The notes beneath the pieces were generated by a model. The model made no database searches. It was not told where the DNA came from and worked only from the letters and a program-made list of their open reading frames with translations. 17,608 bases of DNA, taken from Zymomonas sp. Its GTDB lineage: Bacteria > Pseudomonadota > Alphaproteobacteria > Sphingomonadales > Sphingomonadaceae. This document shows positions 1-7,257 of this stretch, piece after piece. Both the position numbers and the translations under genes were made by a program. The stretch spans positions 1 through 17,608 of the forward strand of contig JAIYAJ010000240.1 in assembly GCA_027489105.1 (NCBI GenBank). The letters are read 5' to 3'. Position 1 is the stretch's first letter; each line of letters opens with the position of its first letter.

Positions 1-250
1 CCAGCCCGAGCGCCAGCAGCACGAATTGCGCCTTCGACAGCCCCAGCATGTCCAGATAGCGCGCGGCCCGCCAATCGCCCGCTTCGAGCGACAGCAGCAG
101 CGGCACCATGATCAACAGCCCGATCCCTTCGGTCAGGCTCGACAGGATCGACAGGCCGACGACCGATCCGATGCCTCGCTGCCCCTGCAGCAGCGTGCGC
201 AGCGTCGTCAGCGCATCGGGCGCAGTGGCGGGATCGGGCGGAACATCCAT
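1..250 (-). CDS. ABC exporter, N-terminal fragment (runs off window)
   Basis: The minus strand is open from an ATG at 250 to the window edge, giving about 83 residues starting MDVPPDPATAPDAL. A charged N-terminus is followed by a hydrophobic segment (GLSILSSLTEGIGLLMIVPLLL). Its pattern is that of the first membrane helix of type-I ABC exporter half-transporters, where L-S-x-x-x-E-G-x-G-L-L-L-x-x-P-L-L is common. The Walker motifs and the rest of the permease would lie left of the window, so the substrate cannot be judged. The frame continues upstream to the stop of the neighbouring ACT-like gene. In-frame GTG codons at 304 and 289 are alternative starts; ATG 250 is chosen because a GGAC-GGA stretch precedes it. 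It probably shares a transcript with the ACT-like gene, whose stop lies 93 nt upstream. The family call is by pattern only. Confidence 0.5.
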   Translation of the reverse strand, partial: MDVPPDPATAPDALTTLRTLLQGQRGIGSVVGLSILSSLTEGIGLLIMVPLLLSLEAGDWRAARYLDMLGLSKAQFVLLALGL

Positions 251-343
251 GATCCGTCCATAGGCAGAGGCGGCCGGTTCATCCAGCACCCTCGATATCC
301 GCACGTGGATATCGTCGGGCGGCTCGACGCCGCAGCGGCGTGA

Positions 344-601
344 TCAGAGCGGACCGGCTGTCCGGACGCCAGGGATCTCGCGCATCTGTGCGAGCAGGCT
401 CGCGTCGACCTCGACACCGCCGGGCATTTCCATCGTCACCGTCATCGTCCGGCCGTCGCGCAGCATATTCATCTTCTGGGGGAGGCTGTCGCGCGCCACG
501 AGCAGATCGAGCAGCCGGCCGGTCACACCGAGATCGGCCTCAGCCTCGAGCGAAATGCGGGAGCGCAGGGCGACGGAGGTGGTGTGTGTGACGGGGCTCA
601 T
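344..601 (-). CDS. Small ACT-like domain protein
   Basis: An 85-residue protein. Its layout (beta strand, an LLDLLVARDSLPQKMNML helix-strand region, then TMTVTMEMPGG and a helix ending REIPGVRTA) resembles one ACT domain, as in the small subunit IlvM of acetolactate synthase or other stand-alone ACT proteins. ACT domains usually bind amino acids and regulate a partner enzyme; no catalytic partner is visible here. The start at 601 is preceded by a GGAA six nucleotides upstream. It faces the Lrp/AsnC gene across 135 bp, a common arrangement for a regulator and its target, and it lies upstream of the ABC exporter fragment on the same strand. An amino-acid-linked role for the group is inference. 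The family assignment comes from overall pattern, not a signature motif. Confidence 0.55.
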   Translation of the reverse strand: MSPVTHTTSVALRSRISLEAEADLGVTGRLLDLLVARDSLPQKMNMLRDGRTMTVTMEMPGGVEVDASLLAQMREIPGVRTAGPL

Positions 602-677
602 GGCAGTTCCGGTGCATGTTTCGACAGGAAGGCTTTTAGCCGGGTCAGCGGAGAAAATTCGTGCTCATTCCCAGATA

Positions 678-730
678 ATCATGGCATGATGAGAATAATT
701 TTTCGATGAAAACGATAATACGAGTATAGT
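678..730. promoter_or_regulatory. Divergent promoter region with two small palindromes
   Basis: The AT-rich stretch between the ACT-like gene and the Lrp/AsnC gene stands out from the GC-rich surroundings. It holds a 13-bp palindrome with one central base (ATCATG-G-CATGAT, 678-690) and a second inverted repeat (TTTTC-GAT-GAAAA, 700-712). TATAGT at 725-730 is a good -10 match for the rightward gene and would place the start of transcription at or near the ATG at 737. Lrp-family proteins often bind AT-rich, weakly palindromic sites and regulate themselves, so these are candidate operators. No clear -35 element is visible. Confidence 0.4.
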
Positions 731-736
731 CTTCTG

Positions 737-1204
737 ATGAAGCTCGACTCCTATGAACGCAAGATCCTCGCCCTGCTGCAGGAGGACTGCTCGCTCTCCG
801 CCACCGAAATTGCCGAGCGGGTCGGCCTGTCGACCACGCCGTGCTGGCGGCGCATCCAGCGGCTGCGCGAGAGTGGCGTGATCGCGCGCCAGGTGGCACT
901 CGTCGATCGTCGAAAAATCGGCCTCAATGCCCAGATTTTCGCGCAGGTGAAGCTCAACGCCCATGGCCGGCAGCATCTCGACGAGTTCACAGCCGCGATC
1001 CGGGAGTTTCCGGAAGTGCTCGAAGCCTTTGTGCTGATGGGGCCGGTCGACTTCCTGTTGCGCATCGTCGCCGCCGATATCGACGCTTATGAGAGCTTCT
1101 TCTTCGACAAGCTGAGGCGGTTGCAGGGCGTGCAGGAAATCAACTCGATCGCCGCCCTGTCCGAGATCAAGTCTACGACCGCGCTGCCGCTTCCGCCCGC
1201 CTGA
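737..1204 (+). CDS. Lrp/AsnC family transcriptional regulator
   Basis: 155 residues, the usual length for this family. Residues 1-60 form the helix-turn-helix (LDSYERKILALLQEDC, then TEIAERVGLSTTPCWRRIQRL, where S-x-x-x-x-x-R-R-x-x-x-L is typical). Residues about 65-145 form the RAM ligand-binding domain (RQVALVDRRKIGLNAQIFAQVKL, then VLMGPVDFLLRIVAAD, where the G-x-x-D-x-L-L-x-V core is diagnostic). Such regulators form octamers that respond to amino acids. It is divergent from the ACT-like and ABC-exporter genes, the most likely targets along with itself. No Shine-Dalgarno sequence precedes the ATG, and a -10-like TATAGT ends 6 nt before it, which suggests a leaderless transcript. The inducing amino acid cannot be read from sequence. 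Confidence 0.93.
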   Translation: MKLDSYERKILALLQEDCSLSATEIAERVGLSTTPCWRRIQRLRESGVIARQVALVDRRKIGLNAQIFAQVKLNAHGRQHLDEFTAAIREFPEVLEAFVLMGPVDFLLRIVAADIDAYESFFFDKLRRLQGVQEINSIAALSEIKSTTALPLPPA

Positions 1205-1207
1205 TCT

Positions 1208-1888
1208 CTACAGGCGCGCGAACAGGGCAAAGGACAGGACGTGGTTCATCCGGCGGCGCCCGCCGGTCTGGTTGACCAGCTGGTTCAGATAACCGAGCTC
1301 GATCGTGGTCTTGCCGACGACGGGAATCTCGGCGCCGACGAAGCTGCGCAGCTGGTCGAAGCCGGACCGGGCGCCCCAGTCGGTGTCATTGAACGCGATG
1401 AACCCTTCGGCATAACCTAGCGCCGCGAGACCGTTGCTCGCCACCGGCACCTCCAGCCGGACCATCTCGCGCAGCCGGTGGCCGACATCGTCGCCATCGG
1501 CACGCCAGCGCTGCTCCAGCCGGGTGCGGGTGGAGAACTCGCCACCCCAGGGCTTGCCCATGACCCAGCTGAGCTGCTGGAAACTGCGATGCTCGCGCAG
1601 ATCGCGCACCCCCTCGCGCTTGGTGATGACCCGCGCATAGCCCTGATAGAGCGTCATGGTCGGCGACAATTTGACGCCGACCGCCGGGCGCAGCAGCAGT
1701 TGGTCGAGCCGGCTGACGCCGTCGCCGAAGCGCGGCTGCACCTCCGCAAAATAAACGATCTTGCCCGTGAGCGTTCCCATCACCGTCAGGTTCACCCAGG
1801 CCTGCTCGTCCTTAGTCGTACTCGAAAAGGCAGGCTGGGCTGCCGAAATCAGGCACAGGCCGGCGAGAAGGGCGCGAAAAATCTTCAT
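1208..1888 (-). CDS. DUF2490 family outer-membrane protein
   Basis: 226 residues from the ATG at 1888. That start is chosen over one 15 codons upstream because MKIFRALLAGLCLISAAQPAFS reads as a clean Sec signal peptide with cleavage near residue 22. The mature part is rich in alternating polar/hydrophobic strands (YFAEVQPRF, TLYQGYARVI, STRTRLEQRWRADG, LNQLVNQTGGRRRMNHVLSFALF). This, with the R-x-R-x-E-Q-R and M-N-H-x-L patterns, matches DUF2490 proteins, predicted small beta-barrels of unknown function. It lies downstream of the AraC-type regulator on the same strand, 80 nt apart, and could be co-transcribed. The 3' end nearly abuts the Lrp gene, with which it converges (3-nt gap). No clear ribosome binding site is visible. 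Confidence 0.8.
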   Translation of the reverse strand: MKIFRALLAGLCLISAAQPAFSSTTKDEQAWVNLTVMGTLTGKIVYFAEVQPRFGDGVSRLDQLLLRPAVGVKLSPTMTLYQGYARVITKREGVRDLREHRSFQQLSWVMGKPWGGEFSTRTRLEQRWRADGDDVGHRLREMVRLEVPVASNGLAALGYAEGFIAFNDTDWGARSGFDQLRSFVGAEIPVVGKTTIELGYLNQLVNQTGGRRRMNHVLSFALFARL

Positions 1889-1968
1889 CAGGGGGAGTGC
1901 TCTGCTGGGAAAGGGGAAGCCTGACCTTGCCACAGACGCTGTTACGAAATGGTTTCCCCTCTCCGACC

Positions 1969-3012
1969 TTATGTCTCTTCACCATTGCGCCGCCCACGCC
2001 GGTACGCGGCCGGCGAGTGCCCGGTCCAGCGCCGGAACGCCGCCCGGAAACTGCCGGTATCGCGAAACCCGCAACGCAGCGCGATCTCGTCGATGGAACG
2101 ACCGCCGACCGCCAGTGCCTCGGTCGCAAGGCCGCGTTGGGCTTCCTCGCGCAGGGAGCGGATCGACTCGCCGCTATCGGCCAGGTGCCGCCGGAGGCTG
2201 CTCTGGCTGCGGCCTGTCAGCGCCGCGAGTTGATCGAGCGTCGGGAGGCGCCCGTCCCGCGCCAGCGCCATCGCATAGAGCGTGCGCACCCGGTCGGTCA
2301 GCGCCAGACTGTCGGGCGACGCCGCGAGAAAATCGAACGGGAAGTCGACCAGCAGCCGATCGAGATCATCGGGCGTTCTGACGATCGGCATCGCCAGCAT
2401 GTGCGCCGGCAGGGAAATGCGGTTGACCGCACAGCCAAAGGCAAGCTCGCCAGAGAAAAAGTCGGACACTGCCTCTGCGGCATAAAGCTCATCATAGGCG
2501 AGCCCGACCGAGAAGACATGCTCGCCCGTGCCCAGCAGCCAGCCATAGAGGCGGCAGAACATCGACATGCCGGCGAGGTCGGACAGAAAGCTGCTGAGGT
2601 TGGTTCGCCGCCGCAGCGTGTCCACCAGGATATGCGCCGTTCCGTCTCCGCGCTCCAGCCGGATGGTCGAGATCTTCTCCAGCCGCGTGCGGAAGAAGAT
2701 GGCCTGCCGCTCGATCACCTGTTCGAGCGTCCGGCAAGTGATGACGCAGTGACACATCAGCCGGAACTCGTCGGGATGCATTTGCGGCTTGCGATCGAGG
2801 CGGCTCGAATGCCAGCCGATGGTGACAATCGCCTCGCGGTAGATCGCGACCAGTTGCCGCCGGTCGATCGCCGTGACCCGACCATGTTCGAGGTCTTCGA
2901 GCAGGAAGGAGGCTCCGGCCTTGCGCAGCAGATCCGCAGGCTCACCGCCGATACGCGATATCTTCTGCAGCAGCTTGAGCAGTTCGGCCACAGATCCGGT
3001 GCCGTCGATCAT
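1969..3012 (-). CDS. AraC family transcriptional regulator (OruR/ArgR-like N-terminal domain)
   Basis: 347 residues. The N-terminal two thirds (VAELLKLLQKI through FDFLAASPDSLAL) has the pattern of the arabinose-binding-like domain found in OruR-type regulators, including the P-x-x-D-x-D-x-L-L pattern near residue 215. The C-terminal about 85 residues hold two helix-turn-helix motifs (LPTLDQLAALTGRSQSSLRRHL and SIDEIALRCGFRDTGSFRAAF) and the family signature FRRWTGHSPAAYRR. A GGGAG lies five bases before the ATG. It is divergent from the sulfotransferase gene with 128 bp between start codons, so control of that unit, and perhaps of the monooxygenase, is the simplest reading. Regulators of this type are often paired with monooxygenase or lipid/steroid catabolic genes. 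The effector is unknown. Confidence 0.92.
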   Translation of the reverse strand: MIDGTGSVAELLKLLQKISRIGGEPADLLRKAGASFLLEDLEHGRVTAIDRRQLVAIYREAIVTIGWHSSRLDRKPQMHPDEFRLMCHCVITCRTLEQVIERQAIFFRTRLEKISTIRLERGDGTAHILVDTLRRRTNLSSFLSDLAGMSMFCRLYGWLLGTGEHVFSVGLAYDELYAAEAVSDFFSGELAFGCAVNRISLPAHMLAMPIVRTPDDLDRLLVDFPFDFLAASPDSLALTDRVRTLYAMALARDGRLPTLDQLAALTGRSQSSLRRHLADSGESIRSLREEAQRGLATEALAVGGRSIDEIALRCGFRDTGSFRAAFRRWTGHSPAAYRRGRRNGEET

Positions 3013-3052
3013 CCCCGCTCCCGAACGAAAACCCTCTATTCAATGAAGGAAT

Positions 3053-3103
3053 ATCCTATCCAGTTCCAGCCCTGCGTCATCCTATCGTCTGCCCACATAT
3101 AAG
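3053..3103 (+). promoter_or_regulatory. Putative AraC-regulated promoter of the sulfotransferase unit
   Basis: The divergent intergenic region contains an exact 8-bp direct repeat, ATCCTATC, at 3053-3060 and 3079-3086 (26 bp start to start). TATAAG at 3098-3103 is a five-of-six -10 match. The -35 position (about 3075-3080, CGTCAT) is poor and abuts the second repeat. AraC-family activators typically bind direct repeats next to or overlapping a weak -35 element, which fits. The assignment is inference from geometry. Confidence 0.35.
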
Positions 3104-3140
3104 GCGCGCGCGGATCGTGCCGGTCGATCGGAGGATGAGG

Positions 3141-4400
3141 ATGAGCGAGAAGGACGGGTCGCCGATCTCCACTTGGGCGCCGCCACCACGACCTGAGTGG
3201 CTGGCGCAGTTCCTTGCCGAGACCTCGGGCTGGGACGCGGACGCCGTCGCCCCGCTCGACGCGCAGGAGCTGATCGCTACCGCCAGCGCGCGGACGGGCC
3301 TGAGCGATTTCGGCAGCGGCGACTGGCGCGAGCCGCTGGAGATCATGGTCAGGGCGATCAACGAGGAGGCTGAGCTCCACCTCTTCGGCCGGCTGTGGAC
3401 CCGACAGGAGCTGCTGCACTTCCTCGAGGTCCGGCTGCAGGTGGAAGAGGCCTATCGCCAGCACCCCGAGATCGAGGATGAGGTGATCGACCGTCCCGTC
3501 TTCGTCACCGGCCTGCCGCGTTCGGGCACCTCGATCCTGTTCGAGCTGCTGGCGCAGGACAGGCAGTTCCTGGCGCCCGCCAATTGGGAGTTTGTCCTCC
3601 CCTGCCCGCCGCCCGAGGCGGCCACCTATCGCACCGATCCGCGCGTCCCCCGCGCGCACGACATGATCACGCAGATGGGCCGCGTCGCCCCCACCTATCA
3701 GGCGATGCATGAGATGGGCGCGTGGATCCCGAACGAGTGCGGCGTCGCCTTCCGGCTGACGTTCCGCTCGCAGCATCTCGCCGCCGCCTTCCAGGTCCCG
3801 ACCTATGTGAACTGGCTGTTCGGCGCCGATCAGACCCCGGTCTATGCCTATTATCGTCGGCTGCTGAAGCTGCTGCAGTGGCGCAACCCGCGCGATCACT
3901 GGCTGCTCAAGGCGCCCGAGCATCAGAGCTTCCTGCCGACCCTGTTCGATGTCTTCCCCGATGCCCGGGTGATCGTCACCCACCGCGATCCGGTCAAGGC
4001 GCAGGGCTCGGTCACCAACCTGCTCGGCACCATCTACTGGATGCGCAGCGACAAGGCATTCGACGCGCGCGCCTTCGAGGAATTGCTGACCCCGGAAGGA
4101 ACGGCCGCGCGGCTGGAGCAGATGATCGACTGGATCGAGCAGGGCGCGATCCCGGCCGACCAGATCGTGCATTCGCATTATGCGGCGCTGATCGACTCTC
4201 CGCTCGACGCGCTCGAGACGCTCTACGCCCGGATCGGCCTCCCCTTCACCGAGCAGGCCCGCTCGGCGGTCGCCGATTATCTCGCGCACAAGCCCAAGGG
4301 GAAGTTCGGCGCGCACGCCTATCGGGTCGACCAGCAGGACCGCACCCGCCAGCTGTTCCACCGCTACCAGAGCTATTTCGACGTCCCCAGCGAAGCCTGA
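3141..4400 (+). CDS. PAPS-dependent sulfotransferase family protein
   Basis: 419 residues from ATG 3141, chosen because GGAGG at 3130-3134 sits six bases upstream; an ATG at 3135 would overlap that site and a GTG at 3117 has none. The 5'-phosphosulfate-binding loop is VFVTGLPRSGTS (about residues 120-131). The 3'-phosphate-binding region is VIVTHRDPVKAQGS (277-290), and HWLLKAPEH (253-261) matches the conserved K-x-P-x-H segment of the Sulfotransfer_3 group. These enzymes normally move sulfate from PAPS to a hydroxyl on a small molecule in the cytoplasm. It is followed 34 nt later by a DUF1214 gene, probably in one transcript. In this group the acceptor cannot be predicted, and actual sulfotransferase activity is often unproven. 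The N-terminal 120 residues are a family-specific extension. Confidence 0.88.
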   Translation: MSEKDGSPISTWAPPPRPEWLAQFLAETSGWDADAVAPLDAQELIATASARTGLSDFGSGDWREPLEIMVRAINEEAELHLFGRLWTRQELLHFLEVRLQVEEAYRQHPEIEDEVIDRPVFVTGLPRSGTSILFELLAQDRQFLAPANWEFVLPCPPPEAATYRTDPRVPRAHDMITQMGRVAPTYQAMHEMGAWIPNECGVAFRLTFRSQHLAAAFQVPTYVNWLFGADQTPVYAYYRRLLKLLQWRNPRDHWLLKAPEHQSFLPTLFDVFPDARVIVTHRDPVKAQGSVTNLLGTIYWMRSDKAFDARAFEELLTPEGTAARLEQMIDWIEQGAIPADQIVHSHYAALIDSPLDALETLYARIGLPFTEQARSAVADYLAHKPKGKFGAHAYRVDQQDRTRQLFHRYQSYFDVPSEA

Positions 4401-4434
4401 ACCGAACCACGCCCGTCACGAAAGGATCGAGCCG

Positions 4435-5616
4435 ATGACTGCGGACCATGACCTGCTGCTGCGCGATGCGTGGAACGCCTTCTGCGACTCGCTCAAGCGC
4501 GCCGGCGAGATCAGCTTCCGCGAGACCGCCTCGTCGAATCCGGTCGACCGGGCGGCCGCGATAAGGCTGCTGTCGCGTAACATCGGCCTCGCTCTGGCCT
4601 TCGAGCTGGAGAACAAGGACCCGCTCCACCCCGAAATCATGCATTATTTCGATCCGATGCGGAAACAGGGCGGGGACAACAGCGACGCCCTCTATGTCGG
4701 CGCCCCGATCAACGGGACCGACACCTACCGGGTCAGCGGCAAGCGCGGCAATGCCCGCTACTTCAGCGTCACAGTGGTCGAGCGCGGCGCCACGCCCTGG
4801 GGCGGAGCTGTACCCTCGGTGTTGTTCGGGGATGATCTGGAGGTCGACGCGGACGGCAATTTCGAGCTGTGGGTCGGTCCGGAGGAACGCCCCGGCAACT
4901 GGATCCGCACCACGCCCGACACGTTCCGCCTGACCTTCCGCCAGTTCTTCGCCGACTGGGAGGGCGAGAAGCCGATGGAAGCGCGGATAGACCGCATCAC
5001 CGGCGACGGCGCCCCGCCCCAGATCACCCCCGAGACGGTGGCGGACGGTCTCGCTGCCGCGGCGCACTGGCTGCACTGGTCGGTGACCTATTGGGCCGAC
5101 ATGATCGACAAGTGGAAGGTGCAGCCCAACCGCTTCCTGTCCTATCGCCAGCTCGACGACAACAAGATCGATGCGACGCCGGGCGGCGAACCGCTGATCT
5201 GCTACTGGATGCTGCCCAAGGACGAGGCGCTGATCATCCGCGTCCGCCCGCCCGAGGCGCGCTACTGGGCGGTCGAGTTCGGCAATTACTGGTGGGAGAC
5301 GATGGACTATCGCTACCGCCTGGCCAACACCAATTGCCATTATGCCGCGCTGGAGGAGGATGGCGAGCTGATCGTCGTCGTCAGCCATGACGACCCGGGC
5401 GTGGCCAACTGGCTGGACCCGTCAGGCCATAGCGAGGGCTATGTCACCTATCGCTGGATGATCGCCGATCATTATCCGGTTCCGACTTGCCAGCAGGTCA
5501 AGCGCGGCGCGCTGTTCGATCATCTGCCCGCGGGGATGAAACGGATCGGGCCGGAAGAACGGCGCGAGCAACTGGACGGCCGTCGCCGCGGCATCGTCCA
5601 GCGCTTCAAATGGTAA
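4435..5616 (+). CDS. DUF1214 domain-containing protein
   Basis: 393 residues with no signal peptide or membrane segment, so probably cytoplasmic. The C-terminal half carries the DUF1214 pattern: RYWAVEFGNYWWETMDYRYR, an acidic D-G-E-L-x-V-V-V-S-H-D-D-P strand, then NWLDPSGHSEGYVTYRW (about residues 280-345). The N-terminal half contains YVGAPINGTDTYRVSGKRGNARYFSV-type beta-strand sequence. AAGGA eight bases before the ATG is a good ribosome binding site. DUF1214 proteins have no established reaction; they recur in sphingomonad and actinobacterial clusters with sulfotransferases and oxygenases, which is the context here. The gene converges on the flavin monooxygenase, leaving 37 bp between stop codons. 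Function is not assigned. Confidence 0.85.
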   Translation: MTADHDLLLRDAWNAFCDSLKRAGEISFRETASSNPVDRAAAIRLLSRNIGLALAFELENKDPLHPEIMHYFDPMRKQGGDNSDALYVGAPINGTDTYRVSGKRGNARYFSVTVVERGATPWGGAVPSVLFGDDLEVDADGNFELWVGPEERPGNWIRTTPDTFRLTFRQFFADWEGEKPMEARIDRITGDGAPPQITPETVADGLAAAAHWLHWSVTYWADMIDKWKVQPNRFLSYRQLDDNKIDATPGGEPLICYWMLPKDEALIIRVRPPEARYWAVEFGNYWWETMDYRYRLANTNCHYAALEEDGELIVVVSHDDPGVANWLDPSGHSEGYVTYRWMIADHYPVPTCQQVKRGALFDHLPAGMKRIGPEERREQLDGRRRGIVQRFKW

Positions 5617-5618
5617 GC

Positions 5619-5644
5619 GGGGCGCCTGCCAGGGCGAGCGCCCC
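5619..5644. terminator. Hairpin between convergent genes
   Basis: GGGGCGC (5619-5625) and GCGCCCC (5638-5644) form a perfect 7-bp GC stem with a 12-nt loop, filling most of the 37-bp gap between the convergent DUF1214 and monooxygenase stops. It could act on both strands. Neither side is followed by a T-run, so it is not a classical intrinsic terminator. Confidence 0.4.
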
Positions 5645-5653
5645 GGAAACCGG

Positions 5654-7108
5654 TCAGGCCCAGCTATACTCCTCACGCTTCGGCGCGCTCATCGCCTCGG
5701 CGAAGGCGTCGTAGCTCCACGGCCAGGTCAGCGGCACGCCGTTCTTGTCGAGATACCAGCTGGTGCAGCCCGAGCCGAAGATGGTGTTGCGGGCGGCATC
5801 GGCACGACGCCGGTCATAGTCGGCATGCGCCTCGGGGGTCGGCGCGACCGCTCTGGCCTGCCCCTCGACGATCGGCGCGAACAGCTGCGCGATATAGCCC
5901 CATTGCTGCTCGGCGATGTCGATCAGCGAGAAATTGCCGACGGGGCCGGTCGGGCCGTTGAGCATGAAGAAATTGGGGAAGCCCGGCAGCGTCACCGCAT
6001 AATGGGCGGTGGGCCGCTCGCGCCACAGCTCGTCGAGATCGGCGCCATCCTCGCCGCGCACCACCGTCGGCCGGATGAAGCGGTCGGCGCGGAAGCCCGT
6101 GGCCATGACGATCACGTCGAGCATATGCTCGGTGCCGTCCTGCATGCGGATGCCGGTCGCGGTGATGCGATCGATCTTTCCGGTCTCGATCTCCACCGCA
6201 GGCCGCTGCGCCGCCTCATAATAATTCCAGGAATAGATCAGGCGCTTGCACGCCGCGCGATAATTGGGGCGCAGCTTCTCGCGCAGCACCGGGTCACGGA
6301 CATTGTCCTCGAGGTTGCGGCGGCACAGCTCCTCGATCTCCTGCATCGCGTCCGAATCCGGGTCGACGAGCCCCTTGTTGAAGCGGCGCACACCGTTCCA
6401 ATAATCGTCGCCATAGCGGATGGCATCGATCTTCGAGAGGTCGCTGCGGAAGGCGGCACGGTCCTCGTCGCTATAGGGGAATTGCTGGACCGGCATGATC
6501 CACTGCGGCGAGCGCTGGAAATGGACCAGCTTGGCCGCGCGAGTCGACAGCGCCGTGACGATCTGCACGCCGGTCGAGCCGTTGCCGATGATACCGATCC
6601 GCTGCCCGTCGAGCGCGACGCTGTCGTCCCAGCGCGCCGAATGGAACAGCGCCCCCTGGAAATCCGCGCTGCCCTCGATCTCGGGCATGTTGACATGGTG
6701 CAGCACGCCCGAGGCGGCGATGACGATATCGGCGGCATCGCTGCTGCCATCGGCCAGTCGCAGCTGCCAGCGGCCGCCCTGCCAGATGCATTCGGTCACT
6801 TCGCGTTCGAGCTGGATCAGGTCACGGACGCCGAAATCGTCGATCACTTTCTCGAAATAGCGCTGAATCTCGGGTCCCGGCGCATAGAAGGCGCTCCAGT
6901 CGGCATGGGGCGCGAAGCTGTAGGTATAGCAATGCGCCGGCACGTCGCACGTGAGGCCGGGATAGCGGTTCTCCCGCCATGTGCCGCCGATCGTCGCGCC
7001 CTTCTCATAGACGGTGACGTCGCTCTGCCCCTGCTCCTTGAGCTTGATCGCTGCCAGGATGCCCGACATCCCCGCACCGATCACCACGAACCTCAACGCC
7101 TTCGCCAT
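5654..7108 (-). CDS. Flavin-containing / Baeyer-Villiger-type monooxygenase
   Basis: 484 residues. The FAD-binding Rossmann motif is VVIGAGMSG (8-16). GGTWRENRYPG (41-51) is the conserved segment after the first dinucleotide fold. The Baeyer-Villiger fingerprint F-x-G-x-x-x-H-x-x-x-W-D is present as FQGALFHSARWD (150-161), directly before the NADPH-binding GNGSTG (175-180). MATGFRADRF-type sequence occurs in the C-terminal third. Such enzymes use NADPH, O2 and FAD to insert oxygen next to a ketone or to oxidise a heteroatom. The start at 7108 has AAGGA ten bases upstream. It is transcribed toward the DUF1214 gene. With the AraC regulator and sulfotransferase it suggests processing of a cyclic or terpenoid/steroid-like ketone; the substrate is a guess. 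Confidence 0.93.
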   Translation of the reverse strand: MAKALRFVVIGAGMSGILAAIKLKEQGQSDVTVYEKGATIGGTWRENRYPGLTCDVPAHCYTYSFAPHADWSAFYAPGPEIQRYFEKVIDDFGVRDLIQLEREVTECIWQGGRWQLRLADGSSDAADIVIAASGVLHHVNMPEIEGSADFQGALFHSARWDDSVALDGQRIGIIGNGSTGVQIVTALSTRAAKLVHFQRSPQWIMPVQQFPYSDEDRAAFRSDLSKIDAIRYGDDYWNGVRRFNKGLVDPDSDAMQEIEELCRRNLEDNVRDPVLREKLRPNYRAACKRLIYSWNYYEAAQRPAVEIETGKIDRITATGIRMQDGTEHMLDVIVMATGFRADRFIRPTVVRGEDGADLDELWRERPTAHYAVTLPGFPNFFMLNGPTGPVGNFSLIDIAEQQWGYIAQLFAPIVEGQARAVAPTPEAHADYDRRRADAARNTIFGSGCTSWYLDKNGVPLTWPWSYDAFAEAMSAPKREEYSWA

Positions 7109-7137
7109 GTCGACCCTGTCCTTTTCTTGCAGGGGTC

Positions 7138-7170
7138 GGATCGGCCCGAAGCCAGGCCGCGTGCCGATCC
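7138..7170 (-). promoter_or_regulatory. Inverted repeat upstream of the monooxygenase
   Basis: GGATCGGC (7138-7145) and GCCGATCC (7163-7170) are perfect 8-bp arms separated by 17 nt, 30 to 62 bp before the monooxygenase ATG. A CATATG at 7177-7182 just upstream is a weak -10 candidate. The repeat could be a dimeric regulator site or a leader hairpin. No regulator is identified for it. Confidence 0.35.
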
Positions 7171-7230
7171 TCTCCCATATGTGATGCGGGCATAACGGGC
7201 GGCGCCGGGCCGGGCATCGTCCGCTTCGAC

Positions 7231-7246
7231 TAGGCCGAACGGCCTA
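7231..7246 (-). terminator. Hairpin downstream of the S9 peptidase gene
   Basis: TAGGCCG (7231-7237) and CGGCCTA (7240-7246) are perfect 7-bp arms around AA; in RNA this forms a GGCC stem with a four-base loop. It lies 11 nt past the peptidase stop codon and upstream of the monooxygenase promoter region. No T-run follows, so a terminator role is only plausible. Confidence 0.35.
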
Positions 7247-7257
7247 TGCCCCGAAGG

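Noticed and set aside
1897..3102. 401-codon plus-strand frame opposite the AraC gene
   Set aside because: Antisense shadow; the minus strand has the AraC helix-turn-helix signature.
3036..4361. 441-codon minus-strand frame opposite the sulfotransferase
   Set aside because: Antisense shadow with no domain pattern; the plus strand has PAPS-binding motifs and a ribosome binding site.
5825..7195. 456-codon plus-strand frame opposite the monooxygenase
   Set aside because: Antisense shadow of a gene with clear FAD, NADPH and Baeyer-Villiger motifs; no motif of its own.
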